Of a DNA stretch of 64,000 nt, positions 40,101-48,667 are shown piece by piece. Each line of letters starts with the position of its first letter. Position 1 is the stretch's first letter. A program made the translations under genes and the position numbers. Source of the DNA: Halomonas urumqiensis. GTDB taxonomy: Bacteria > Pseudomonadota > Gammaproteobacteria > Pseudomonadales > Halomonadaceae. The DNA is taken from assembly GCF_003028575.1 (NCBI RefSeq), contig NZ_PYUD01000001.1, forward strand, positions 620,001 through 684,000, in the 5' to 3' direction. The notes under the pieces were generated by a model, which was not told the origin of the DNA, did not search any database, and saw nothing but the letters and a program-made list of their open reading frames with translations.

Positions 40101-41096
40101 TATGCCGAGCCCGAGCAGGCGCTGTGCCGCCCTCAAGTAACTCGTCTGCTCGGCGAGCCTTTCATAGGCCGTGCGCAGTTCCCGAGAACGCAGGATGATG
40201 TCCTGGCGCAGGTGAGAGGCTCGGTCCTCCAGCGCGCTCAAGGCTGGCTCTTCCCCCGCTTCCCTGACGAAGCCGGTAACGTCTTCCACCCGATGAATGA
40301 TCAACTCGACCTTGCCATCCGGCCCGTTCACGGGGGTGTTGACCGGGCTCCAGAAGCGCTCCTCGAAGCCGCCGCCCTGGCTCGCCGGCCGCGGGATGGG
40401 GTATCGCTGAACGGCCATGACATCGGTCAGGCCACTGGCTTCCACCTGGAACAGGGAGGCGCGAAGGTGGCGGGTACCGTCCGCCTCGGGGTCGTTCGGG
40501 TCATCCGGAAACACCTCGAACAGCGGCTTGCCCAGGATGGTCTCCCTGTCGGTCATGGTGGCCTGGAGGTAAGCGTTGGAAGCGGCGACGATCCGATAGC
40601 TTCCGGGGCTGAGCACCAGAAACCTGCCGGGGGCCGCTTCGAAGAGGGCGCGGAAAACATCCGTCCTTGTATCGGTATCCCATAGTGGACTGTCCAGTTC
40701 CGAGGTTGATCGATGCGCCTCTTCCGTCCCAATGGGCCTGATGTCACGCATCGACACCACCAGCATGTCAGCGGACTCGGCTCCGTGAAGCCGCCAGTGG
40801 ACTCGCGCCTCGAGAACCTCACCGCCCGGGCCCGTGATGCGCCAGTTATCTTGCGATTCCCTGTACCGTTGCGGGAAGTCTTTAACCGCTACCCGCAATC
40901 CGGCCAATTCTCCGTTCAAGACGAGGTCCGGAATCGCTGAGGCGACAACTAGCTCTGGGTCGATGCCAAAGGTATCGACGGCGGCGCGATTGGCGCCCTG
41001 GATCGTCAGGCTCACCGGGTCACAAATCCATACCGGGTCGGAGACGGTATCGAACAGAGCGGCAATTTCTAAAGGCCGTTGGGAAGATGCTTCCAT
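37125..41096 (-). CDS. Multi-PAS hybrid sensor histidine kinase with C-terminal receiver
   Basis: The protein has 1323 residues. A TTG lies 10 codons upstream, but the ATG has GGAG 6 bases before it. About seven PAS domains run from residue 10 to 940. One has a LOV-like GNTPRVLQ sequence, but the photoactive cysteine is replaced. Then come a HisKA domain with His962 in GGVAHDFNN, a HATPase domain (N box NARDAMPGGGRL, G boxes DSGTGMPE and GKGSGLGLS), and a receiver domain with Asp1253 in LLFTDVVMPGG. No membrane helix is visible, so it should be cytoplasmic. It is the last gene of a leftward three-gene sensory group that converges on the giant-protein operon. Ligands are unknown. Confidence 0.9.
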   Translation of the reverse strand: MEASSQRPLEIAALFDTVSDPVWICDPVSLTIQGANRAAVDTFGIDPELVVASAIPDLVLNGELAGLRVAVKDFPQRYRESQDNWRITGPGGEVLEARVHWRLHGAESADMLVVSMRDIRPIGTEEAHRSTSELDSPLWDTDTRTDVFRALFEAAPGRFLVLSPGSYRIVAASNAYLQATMTDRETILGKPLFEVFPDDPNDPEADGTRHLRASLFQVEASGLTDVMAVQRYPIPRPASQGGGFEERFWSPVNTPVNGPDGKVELIIHRVEDVTGFVREAGEEPALSALEDRASHLRQDIILRSRELRTAYERLAEQTSYLRAAQRLLGLGIWKMDLDTRQLTWLDDVHRIFGVDTSFEVGDVEGYLQLVHPADREALVRHLEEWLADPGDHFTFRHRVLRPDGDIIYVKGLAELAEAEGRRQLTGVVQDVTDQEVTAAAITRGQSLSRIAGKAASLGGWRVDLKEGVIEWSEETATIHEIDGIPPRYSVEEGIQFYAPEYRETISRLFNRCVEAGTPFDEVLQIITARGNRRWVRTMGEAERSPEGEIVAVQGGFQDITEQIGVRRAYEELTQRLHLTLENMRDPFILLDEALRFVFANPAAEKVLEQPREAMIGKPLDVVFPSEDTPHFQRHYLRALARQESEHFTAHFRPLNALFRVDAHPVPNGLAVYFSDISREREREEQLRLLEAAVSRQNDMLLITEAAPIDGPEGPRIVYVNDAFVRRTGYSREEVIGNTPRVLQGTGTDRAALDRIKAALHRAESVREELVNYTKEGEPFWLELDIVPLTDEDGNLTHYVSVERDITERKRLEEATRLSEERFHLVVRATNDVIWDWDLVHSKVWWNESIETLFGHDRSQLEPGPESWSNRIHPADRDAVLAGIHAAIDGEASNWSDEYRFLHADGSFRTVIDRGFLLRDSDGQAIRMLGSTQDITQQRQVAEELRQAQKLEAVGQLTGGVAHDFNNILTVILGNAELLTEELATSPQLRALADMTANAASRGAELTNRLLAFARRQALEPQVLNVNRLVAGMEDLLRRTLHESIEIERIQAGGLWSVEVDAGQLESAILNLSLNARDAMPGGGRLTIETANAMLDDSYADDHREVKAGQYVLISLSDSGTGMPEDVARQAFEPFFTTKKDGKGSGLGLSMVYGFVKQSAGHIKIYSEIGEGTTVKLYFPRARAGAAMTVDAATPSSVEGGDEHILVVEDDALVRRHVATLLQGLGYRVTSAASGQHALAIIEAQSDIDLLFTDVVMPGGINGRQLADQASVLRPDLKILFTSGYTENAIVHHGRLDPGVQLLSKPYRRQELAAKVRKVLSEGE

Positions 41097-41208
41097 CACT
41101 GACTCCTGCGGCCGGGGTCCGGACAATAAAAAGTCGTTTCCTTGAATGCACCACGAAGCGACCCACTAGAGGCCGCGTGATAGACGCGACCTCTGCAAGC
41201 CCTGATGC

Positions 41209-43371
41209 TCAACCAAGGAGTTGCCAGGCCCCTTCAAGGCGTTGCTCGAAAGAGCCTTCATCGGGGGGAAGTGTCGCCACCTGAATGCTCGACATGAGCT
41301 TGGCCTTGTCGGATACCTGGCTGTCGTTGTGGTGCAGGATGGCACAGTGCAGGCTTTCGGCGATGTCATTTGCCCTTTCGAGATCGGCGCCCATCAACAG
41401 AGCGGTGACCTCGGTGGCGCGATAGCGGCCCGTCAGGTCGGCTTCCTCAGCGACCCCCACCATCAGGCGGGCCAGGTCCCGTAATTGGCGGTCGCCGGTG
41501 TCCCGGCCGAACACCTTGTTGACGCTAGGGAGCTCCTCGAGCCTCGCCGATACCAGCGCCATGGGTAGCCCGAGGCGCCGGCACAATTGGCAAGCCGCTT
41601 CGGCCTGCTCGCGAAAGCTCGTGCGATTGAGAAGCCCGGTGCATTCATCATGTGCATGCGAGGCGCCGAGCGCCAGCTCATTCTCGACCATGCCGGCCAG
41701 GTCAGCGAGAAGCGCGGCATCCCCCTCCCCGAAGGCCCGGGGCTCGGGATCGACCAGGCAGAGTGTCCCGACTTTCTCGCCGCCACGCAGATAAAGTGGC
41801 CGTCCGGCATAGAAGCGGATAAACGGGCTCTTCCTTACCAGCGGATTATCCTTGTAGAACGGATGGGCGAGAGCATCGGGCACTACCACGAGTTCGTCAC
41901 CCTCCAGCGTCTTGTGACAGAAGGCGATCTCACGCGGGGTCTCGGTGAGATCGAGTCCCTGCCGGGACTTGAACCATTGCCGGTCACGATCCAGCAGACT
42001 GATGTAGGCCGTGGAGACACCGAAGAGCCGGCATGCCAGCCGTGTAAGACGATCGAAACGTGCTTCGGCGGGGGTATCCAACAGGCCAAGGTTCCCGAGA
42101 GCCGTGAGGCGGTGCTCCTCACGCTGAGCCTCGCGGACAGTGAACCAACCGAGGATATCCTCCGGCGGCAAGGGGCGCGAGATCAGGTAGCCCTGGGCCA
42201 GGTCGCAATGCAGCTCATCGAGATAGTCCAGGGTCTTCTGGTCTTCGACCCCTTCGGCGGTGGTATTCAGGCCCAGGCTGCGGCCGAGTTCCACCACCGA
42301 GCGGATCACCGCTCGGGACTCCTCCGAGTCGGTGGCCGTCATCACGAATTGCTTGTCGACCTTGATCTCCGAGAAGGGCAGGCGCACCAGCTGTACCATC
42401 GAGGAGTAGCCGGTGCCGAAGTCGTCGATGGAGAGCTGGAAGCCGTGAAGTCGCAGTCGGGTCAACGTGTCCAACGAGGTAGTGGCATCCTGCATGGCGC
42501 TTGTCTCGGTGAGTTCGAGCACGATACGTTGCGGGGCAATGCCACGCTCGCGACACAACCGCAGGATGGCATCGAACAGCTCGCTGTTCGCCAGGGAGCG
42601 CGCGGAGACGTTCATCGAAAGCAGCATGTCCTGAAGGACATGCTGTCCCACACGGTTGGCGGTAGCCTCCGAAGAAATATCGACCAGCCAGTCGAGGGCC
42701 TGCTCGGCCACCTTAAGGGTGAGGCGATCGATCAGGCCATGGGCCTCGGCCAGGGGAATGAAGACATCCGGCGGAATGTCGCCCAGTTGCGCATGCCGCC
42801 AGCGAGCCAGGGCCTCGAAACCCACGAGAGTGCCGGTTCGACAGCGGATCTTGGGCTGGTAGGCCAGGCGGATCTGGCCTAGCGTCAACGCCTCTTGCAG
42901 ATCTTCCACATTGGCTTGCCGAGGTGGCATTCGCTCGCCAGGCCAGGCCGCAACGGGGCTCCCTTCCATCTTCGCGGCTCGATACAGAAGCTCGCGAAGA
43001 CCGATGGCCGAGAAGGGCTTGGCGATGACGCCGACGATATCCAGGCCGTGCTCTCTCGCCGAACGCCCGGCGGCATCCAGGACCCGGCTGCCGACGCCGC
43101 TGGTGATGATCAGTCGGGCCTGACTACCCCGTCTGGCCAGCTCGGCCATCACCTCCACGCCATCCATTTCCGGCATGATCAGATCGATGGCCAGGATGTC
43201 CGGCTGCCAGCGTGTGACCTGGTCGAAAAAGGTCGCCGACGAGGTGAGATGGCGCGCCTCGAAGCCGGCGAAATGGGCGATGCGCGCAATGGTCTCGCCG
43301 GTCATTGCCTCGTCGTCAAGGATCAGCAGCCGCGGCGGCTTTCCCTTGTCGAGGTAATCATTATTCGTCAT
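41209..43371 (-). CDS. Response regulator with EAL phosphodiesterase, GAF and degenerate GGDEF domains
   Basis: The 720-residue order is receiver (1-130, phospho-acceptor Asp63 in AIDLIMPEMDG), EAL (about 150-400), GAF (about 425-570), and a GGDEF-like domain. The EAL site looks complete: QPKI, FEALARW, ELTETSAM, DDFGTGYSSM and KVDKQFV. This predicts c-di-GMP hydrolysis. In the GGDEF-like domain the signature is replaced by GRYRATEV, so cyclase activity is not expected. The gene overlaps the end of the upstream kinase by 11 bases, so the kinase probably phosphorylates its receiver. It may lower c-di-GMP in response to the PAS signals and so control surface behaviour such as adhesion. Confidence 0.9.
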   Translation of the reverse strand: MTNNDYLDKGKPPRLLILDDEAMTGETIARIAHFAGFEARHLTSSATFFDQVTRWQPDILAIDLIMPEMDGVEVMAELARRGSQARLIITSGVGSRVLDAAGRSAREHGLDIVGVIAKPFSAIGLRELLYRAAKMEGSPVAAWPGERMPPRQANVEDLQEALTLGQIRLAYQPKIRCRTGTLVGFEALARWRHAQLGDIPPDVFIPLAEAHGLIDRLTLKVAEQALDWLVDISSEATANRVGQHVLQDMLLSMNVSARSLANSELFDAILRLCRERGIAPQRIVLELTETSAMQDATTSLDTLTRLRLHGFQLSIDDFGTGYSSMVQLVRLPFSEIKVDKQFVMTATDSEESRAVIRSVVELGRSLGLNTTAEGVEDQKTLDYLDELHCDLAQGYLISRPLPPEDILGWFTVREAQREEHRLTALGNLGLLDTPAEARFDRLTRLACRLFGVSTAYISLLDRDRQWFKSRQGLDLTETPREIAFCHKTLEGDELVVVPDALAHPFYKDNPLVRKSPFIRFYAGRPLYLRGGEKVGTLCLVDPEPRAFGEGDAALLADLAGMVENELALGASHAHDECTGLLNRTSFREQAEAACQLCRRLGLPMALVSARLEELPSVNKVFGRDTGDRQLRDLARLMVGVAEEADLTGRYRATEVTALLMGADLERANDIAESLHCAILHHNDSQVSDKAKLMSSIQVATLPPDEGSFEQRLEGAWQLLG

Positions 43372-46156
43372 CCAGGGCCTCTCGGATCTTTCTCAGCAAG
43401 GCGGCGGGGCGATAGGGCTTGCCGAGGAAGCGGACGCCTTCGTCCAGCCTGCCGTTGTGCACGATGGCATTCTCGGTATAGCCGGAGGTATAGACCACCT
43501 TGAGGTCGGGTTTATGCTCGAGGGCGGCAATGGCCAGTTCCCTGCCGGTCATGCCACCCGGCATCATGACGTCGGTGAAGAGCAACTGGATGGTTGAATC
43601 CGCGGTGAGCATCGCCAGGGCGCTGGGGCCATCCTTTGCCTGCCGTACAGCGTATCCGGCGGTTTCGAGTTGCATCACGACATATTCCCTGACCGTCGCA
43701 TCGTCCTCGACCACCAGCAGGGACTCGCTGCCCTTGAGATCCGCCGTGTCTCCCGTCATTGGCCTGGGATCGAAAGCGGCTTGCTGGATGCGCGGCAGGT
43801 AGAGCTTGATGGTGGTGCCTTCGCCCTCCTCGGAATAGAGATTGATATGCCCGGCGGACTGTTTGAGAAACCCGAAGACCATGCTCAGCCCCAACCCCGT
43901 TCCCTTGCCCTTCTCCTTGGTAGTGAAGAACGGATCGAAGACTCTCTCCCGGATGTTTATCGGGATTCCTGTTCCGGTGTCACTGACCGCGATGCAGACA
44001 TAGTCGCCCGGTGCCAGCTCCAGGTGCTCGTCGGCGTAGTGCGCCGAGAGCGAGACATTGCGAGTCTCGATGGTCAGGTGCCCGCCCTGGGGCATGGCAT
44101 CCCGGGCGTTGAGGGAGAGGTTGAGCAGTGCGCCCTCGAGCTGAGAGGGATCGATGTTGGCCGACCAGAGCCCTTGCCCCGGATGGAAACGCAGCTCGAT
44201 CTGCTCGCCAATGGTCCGCCGCAGCAGCTCGGTCAACCCGCGGATTAGACGATTGATATCAGTGGGCTGCGGGGCCAGCGCCTGGCGACGGGCGAAAGCG
44301 AGGAGGCGTTGGGTCAGGTCCGCACCACGCTGAGCGCTCTCGGCCACCGCCTGGATGAGGGGACTGAGCCGGACGTCGTCTGCCAGTGCCTCGCCAAGCA
44401 GGTCAGCGTTGCCCATCATCACGGTCAACAGGTTGTTGAAATCGTGGGCCATCCCCCCCGTGAGGTGGCCGATGGCCTCCATGCGTTGCGCCTCCTGGAG
44501 CTGAGCCTCGAGGCGTTTCTTCTCGGTGACGGTGCGAAAATAGACCGCGAGACCCTCTTCCCCGGGGTAGGCATTGACCTCGAACCAGTGGGCGAGGGGA
44601 GGGAAGTAGAAGGTGAATTGCTGCGCCTCGCCGGTTTCGACGGCGGTGTGATAGCAGGGCCAGAGCTCGCTGTCCCGGGCCCCGGGAAATTCGTCCCAGA
44701 CGTTGCGACCCAGCAGTTCGGCGGCCGGGCGTCGCAGCACGTGCCCGGCTTGGTGATTGAGGTAGGAGAAACACCAGTCCTTATCGAGCAGGTAGAAGGC
44801 GTCGCTCATGTTCTCGAGGCTGTGGGTCAGCCGCTGGGCCAGCGACCGCTGGCGTGCTTCGGCCTCATGCTGGGCGGTGATGTCCTCGATCACCGCCACC
44901 AGGCTGACGATCGTACCGTGCATATCCCGCTGGGCGGAGACACTGTTTCGGCACCAGAGAACATCACCATTTCGATCCAGCATGCGTTTCTCGATGATGA
45001 AGCCGTTCGTCTCTCCAGAAAGCAGTGGGCTGAGCTTGCTGCGATTAGCCGGCCTGTCATCGGGATGCGTGAGGGCAAGAAAGTCCGTGGCCCTCAGGGC
45101 CTCCTCGGAATAACCGACCATGTCGCAGAAGGCCTGATTCGCGTAAAGAAAGCGGCCCCGGGTGTCGGCCTGCACGATGCCGGTGGCGGCCTCGGCGAAG
45201 AGGCGGCGCCAGTGCTCTTCGCTGCTGCGATGGCGCTCGAGCAGGGTCTTGAGCTCCCGGGCACGGGCGACCAGCTCCAGGTTCGTGGGGTCGACGGTCG
45301 GCGCTTCGTCGAGATAATCGGTGACGTCCTCGGTGCGATGCAGGATCAGCGTCAGTCGTCCTTGCTCATCGAAGACCGGGACATTGATGGGGCTCCAGTA
45401 GCGCTCCTCGAAGCCGCCCGTCACGGGATCCGGAATCGGATAGCGCAGCACGGGCATGGTGTCGGGTTGGCCATAGCGTTTGACCCGTTCCAGCGACGCA
45501 CTCAGCTCCTCGACTCCAGCGGCATTCGACCGGTCGGGCGTTACCGGGAAAACCTCGAACAGCGGGCGCCCGATGATGGCCTCGCGCTCCGTATAGGTCG
45601 CCTCCAGGTAGGCATCGCTGACCCCGACGATCCGATATTCGTCGGCGCTCAAGACCAGAAAGAGGCCCGGGGCGGATTCGAAGATGGCACGGAACTGCGC
45701 CTTGAGCGCCTGTTCACGGGCCAGCAACTCGCGGTTATATCGCTCAGCCGCATTTCGCTCGGTGATGTCCTGCACTACCGAGAGCACCGAGATCACATGG
45801 CCCTGATCATCGAGCTGGATGGAGTTGTGCCATTCGCATTCAATCTGAGCCCCATCCCGGGTCAGGTTGCGATTGGTGGACACATGCTGTCGCTCGATAC
45901 CCTCGAGAAGTTGCCCAATCACCGTGGTGACGGCCTCGGCATCCTCGGGGTGAACGAAGGCGAAGTCGAAGGGGTGCCGGCCGATGACCGCCTCGGCCGG
46001 CCAGCCGAAGAGGGCCTCGGCATGCCGCGACCAGCGGGCAATGCGGAAGTCGCTATCCCACTCGATCACCGCCAGGGGCAGGTTGTCGAGGTGGAAGCTG
46101 AGCAGCTCATGGGCATGATATTGGTACTGGCGACTTTCCCCGATGGGCTCGGGCAT
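43361..46156 (-). CDS. Four-PAS hybrid sensor histidine kinase with C-terminal receiver
   Basis: The protein has 931 residues. An upstream GTG is open in frame, but the ATG here has a GGAG box 9 bases before it. Four PAS domains are read at about 15-130, 150-280, 320-430 and 440-550. They are followed by HisKA (His571 in GGMAHDFNN), HATPase (NARDAMPQGGHL, DTGTGIP, GKGTGLGLS) and a receiver (Asp862 in LLFTDVMMPGG). There are no membrane helices. The PAS-to-receiver part is clearly related to the larger kinase downstream, including a shared TSGYTENAIVH end, so the two probably arose by duplication. It is the first gene of the sensory group. Confidence 0.9.
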   Translation of the reverse strand: MPEPIGESRQYQYHAHELLSFHLDNLPLAVIEWDSDFRIARWSRHAEALFGWPAEAVIGRHPFDFAFVHPEDAEAVTTVIGQLLEGIERQHVSTNRNLTRDGAQIECEWHNSIQLDDQGHVISVLSVVQDITERNAAERYNRELLAREQALKAQFRAIFESAPGLFLVLSADEYRIVGVSDAYLEATYTEREAIIGRPLFEVFPVTPDRSNAAGVEELSASLERVKRYGQPDTMPVLRYPIPDPVTGGFEERYWSPINVPVFDEQGRLTLILHRTEDVTDYLDEAPTVDPTNLELVARARELKTLLERHRSSEEHWRRLFAEAATGIVQADTRGRFLYANQAFCDMVGYSEEALRATDFLALTHPDDRPANRSKLSPLLSGETNGFIIEKRMLDRNGDVLWCRNSVSAQRDMHGTIVSLVAVIEDITAQHEAEARQRSLAQRLTHSLENMSDAFYLLDKDWCFSYLNHQAGHVLRRPAAELLGRNVWDEFPGARDSELWPCYHTAVETGEAQQFTFYFPPLAHWFEVNAYPGEEGLAVYFRTVTEKKRLEAQLQEAQRMEAIGHLTGGMAHDFNNLLTVMMGNADLLGEALADDVRLSPLIQAVAESAQRGADLTQRLLAFARRQALAPQPTDINRLIRGLTELLRRTIGEQIELRFHPGQGLWSANIDPSQLEGALLNLSLNARDAMPQGGHLTIETRNVSLSAHYADEHLELAPGDYVCIAVSDTGTGIPINIRERVFDPFFTTKEKGKGTGLGLSMVFGFLKQSAGHINLYSEEGEGTTIKLYLPRIQQAAFDPRPMTGDTADLKGSESLLVVEDDATVREYVVMQLETAGYAVRQAKDGPSALAMLTADSTIQLLFTDVMMPGGMTGRELAIAALEHKPDLKVVYTSGYTENAIVHNGRLDEGVRFLGKPYRPAALLRKIREALDDE

Positions 46157-46284
46157 CGTGTCGATCTCCGCGATGGATGGGGCTGTCCGGCTGTCAGGGA
46201 CAACACCACCCGGTATGGTGGCAATACACCTATTCACGATGATGTTACAGAAAGTGTCAATGTCGCGCGTCGTTCATAGTCACA

Positions 46285-46363
46285 TCAAGGGCCTTTTTGT
46301 GTCTCACAGGCGATGCGATTGCGGCCCTGCTCCTTGGCTTGATACAGAAGCGCGTCGGTTTTT
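46285..46363 (-). pseudogene. GGDEF domain C-terminal remnant
   Basis: A short frame reads TDALLYQAKEQGRNRIACE, the characteristic end of diguanylate cyclase GGDEF domains, then a stop. An in-frame TAA lies just upstream, and no further GGDEF sequence is found. This is a decayed fragment. The rest of the stretch up to the hsdM fragment shows nothing recognisable. Confidence 0.6.
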
Positions 46364-46590
46364 TATCTCCGCAACGTTAGACCGTGCCAGCACGCGGGTG
46401 GCGGCGCCACCGCCGTCTTTGAACAGGCTGCGGTCACCGCTTCCAAGGTTGAATTCCTGCGGGTCGAGGCGTTTGCGCCAATACACCCAACGCTGTTGCA
46501 AGCTGCCCATTTGTCGCGTGCTGGCACTGCCCGCCAGCCGGCCTCACTGTGTATGATGTGCCCCTGAATCACCAAGCTCGGGGAAGCACC

Positions 46591-46965
46591 GTGAACACGC
46601 AGAACCACTCTCAGCAAGCTGCCTTCATCTGGTCCGTGGCGGACTTGCTGCGCGGCGATTTCAAGCAGTCCCAGTATGGTCGCATCATCCTGCCATTCAC
46701 GCTGTTGCGCCGCCTGGAGTGCGTACTGGAACCCACCAAGGCAGAGGTGTTGCAGGCTGCCCAGGCTCATCAGGCCAAACCCGAGGCGGTGCGCGAAAAA
46801 CTGCTGCTGCGCGCAGCGAATCAGCCGTTCTTCAATGCTTCGCCACTGACCCTCGGCACGCTCTCCGACACCCAGACCGCCGACGATCTAATGAGCTACG
46901 TGCAGTCGCGAGACGTTCGTGGGAGCGCTGCACGCCCCGTCATTGGCTCGTTCCCCCTCGCTTAG
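46591..46965 (+). pseudogene. hsdM: 5' fragment of type I methyltransferase hsdM
   Basis: From the GTG the product matches the N-terminal helical domain of Hsd[41 protein letters not shown], then [13 protein letters not shown] and DDLMSYVQS. Homology ends near position 46905. The remaining codons run into sequence flanking the next gene. The methyltransferase domain (about 400 residues), hsdS and an intact hsdR are missing. The break shows that DNA was deleted or replaced at this junction. Confidence 0.85.
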
Positions 46966-47902
46966 CTTTCCAACGCGCGTGCGCCATTCTCCGAAACCAC
47001 CGCCACGGCCTGCCGTCAATGGACACAAGCCCGAGGCCGATCAGCCCCATTCCGATCATATGGCGCCACTCCAGACGTTCGCCCAGCACGAATATCCCCA
47101 GCAAAATGGCGCTGGCTGGGATCAGGAAGGTGACCAGCAGCAGGTTCGTCGCGCCCGCGCTTTCCAGCAGGCGGAAATAGATCAGGTACGCCAGTGCGGT
47201 TGAAAACAATGCTAGGCCGAACACCGCCGACCAGGTATCCAGTCCCGCCGGCCAGGGCGGTTGCCAGAAGCGCTCCACCACCAGAGCCAAGGGCAGCAGC
47301 ACCAGCGCCGAGGCAGTTACCTGACCGCAGGCTGCAACCAGAGGCGAACAGCCCAGTGTGCGAAAGCGGCGTCCGAACACCCCGGCAAAGGCATAAGAGA
47401 CGGCGCCGGCCAGCACCGCGAGCTGCGCCCATGAGCGGCTGTCGGTGCCCTCATGAACCTCGGTGCCCAGCATGTACACCACTCCGGCAAAGCCGATTGC
47501 CACGCCCGCAAGGCGCCCCGGGGTGAAAAGCTCGTCGCGGGTGAGAAAGTGCGCCACGAGGATGGTGAAGAAAGGCGTGGTGGCGTTGAGAATCGACGCC
47601 AAGCCACTGGCGATATGCCCCTGTCCCCAGGCAATCAGGCTAAAGGGAATCATGTTGTTGAGCAGGCCCATGCCGATAAAAGCTGCCCATAGACCTCGGT
47701 TGAGTGGCATGCGCTGGCCCCGCAGGAGAATCATGGCGTTCAGCGCTAGTGCTGCCAGCCCCACCCGCAGGGCCACAATGGTGAGCGGCCCCAGCTCCTC
47801 GACTGCCACCCCCACGAAAAAGAAGGAGCCTCCCCACAGCATCGACAAGCTCAGCAACAACGCCCACTCCATGAGGCCCATGGTTCGATGGATCGTCTTC
47901 AT
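46940..47902 (-). CDS. EamA/DMT-family inner-membrane transporter
   Basis: The 320-residue protein has about ten hydrophobic helices in two EamA repeats. The first begins [20 protein letters not shown] and the second [24 protein letters not shown] two codons earlier is less likely, because the GGAG box lies 8 bases before the ATG. Family members export amino acids or other metabolites; the substrate is unknown. It ends in a basic tail (RWKAKRGG). It converges on the hsdM fragment and overlaps its degenerate tail. It appears complete. Confidence 0.88.
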   Translation of the reverse strand: MKTIHRTMGLMEWALLLSLSMLWGGSFFFVGVAVEELGPLTIVALRVGLAALALNAMILLRGQRMPLNRGLWAAFIGMGLLNNMIPFSLIAWGQGHIASGLASILNATTPFFTILVAHFLTRDELFTPGRLAGVAIGFAGVVYMLGTEVHEGTDSRSWAQLAVLAGAVSYAFAGVFGRRFRTLGCSPLVAACGQVTASALVLLPLALVVERFWQPPWPAGLDTWSAVFGLALFSTALAYLIYFRLLESAGATNLLLVTFLIPASAILLGIFVLGERLEWRHMIGMGLIGLGLVSIDGRPWRWFRRMAHARWKAKRGGTSQ

Positions 47903-48090
47903 CGCCACTACTCCGGTTGAGAAACAACACCAACCTAGGGCAGTGGGGCAGTGAGGAAACTTCGCTTCTTGCTCTGGAAGACGAGGGGAAGGTGGCCGGA
48001 TGACCGCCTATGCCGATGCCGGCTGGATAGCGAGCGGCAGAGCAGGCATGCTCACCGCTATCCGATACCGCAGATCCAGGTGACCCCTAG

Positions 48091-48447
48091 ATGTCAGACC
48101 CGTTCAAGCAGCTCCGCGACGCCATGGACCAGTTCGCCACCGAGCGTGACTGGGACCAGTTCCACTCGCCCAAGAATCTCGCCATGGCTCTGACGGTAGA
48201 GGCAGCAGAGCTGCAGGAGTGCTTTCAGTGGCTGACCGAGGCGCAGTCCAGGGAGTTGGATGAGCAGCAACTGGCCGCCGTACGCGACGAAATTGCCGAT
48301 GTGCAGCTCTATCTGATCCGGCTGGCGGGCAAGCTGGACGTGGATATCGAAGCGGCATGCCGGGCGAAGATGGAGAAGAATGCGGAGAAATATCCTGCCG
48401 ACCAAGTGAAGGGAAGTGCGAAAAAGTATACGCACTATCAGGATTGA
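48091..48447 (+). CDS. MazG-like nucleotide pyrophosphohydrolase (RS21-C6/dCTPase type)
   Basis: This 118-residue all-alpha protein has the family metal-binding pattern: EAAELQECFQW (ExxE) and DEIADVQLYLIRLA (ExxD). It also has the N-terminal RDAMDQFATERDWDQFHSPKNLAMAL of the single-domain type (first half RDAMDQFATERDW). Such enzymes hydrolyse non-canonical or excess NTPs to NMP and pyrophosphate. The ATG follows an AGGTGA box. It stands alone; a house-cleaning or phage-related role is possible. Confidence 0.88.
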   Translation: MSDPFKQLRDAMDQFATERDWDQFHSPKNLAMALTVEAAELQECFQWLTEAQSRELDEQQLAAVRDEIADVQLYLIRLAGKLDVDIEAACRAKMEKNAEKYPADQVKGSAKKYTHYQD

Positions 48448-48667
48448 CGTGATGTGTGGCTGCTTTGTCCTCTGCAGCGGCCTTCTCTGCCTGGCTTCGT
48501 CCTTCAAGCTTCCTCCCGCAAAATTTGGGTGAAAGCAGGGCCGGAGGCTCAGCTTTTGGTTTACATTCTGTGATAAAAACGGCCTTGAATGGCGATTTCG
48601 TGCTTGAAGATAAACCAGCGTGGTTTATTCTTTACTCTGAAGACGGAATGTAAGGCCGCTTTTTAAC
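48448..48667 (+). promoter_or_regulatory. AbiEi upstream region with palindromic operator candidate
   Basis: A perfect palindrome ATAAACCA-GCG-TGGTTTAT lies at 48610-48628. Its half-site ATAAACCAGC is repeated at 48674-48683, inside the first codons of the antitoxin gene. A second inverted pair, TTACATTC (48561-48568) and GAATGTAA (48646-48653), encloses it. AbiEi antitoxins are known to repress their own promoter by binding inverted repeats, so these are the natural candidates. No coding sequence is supported in this gap. Confidence 0.5.

Noticed and set aside
44309-46279. Plus-strand open frame of 656 codons opposite the sensor kinase
   Set aside because: It is a shadow of the kinase gene, whose motifs are on the minus strand.
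48456-48653. 65-codon frame between the MazG-like and AbiEi genes
   Set aside because: No ribosome binding site or family match, and it overlaps the operator palindromes.
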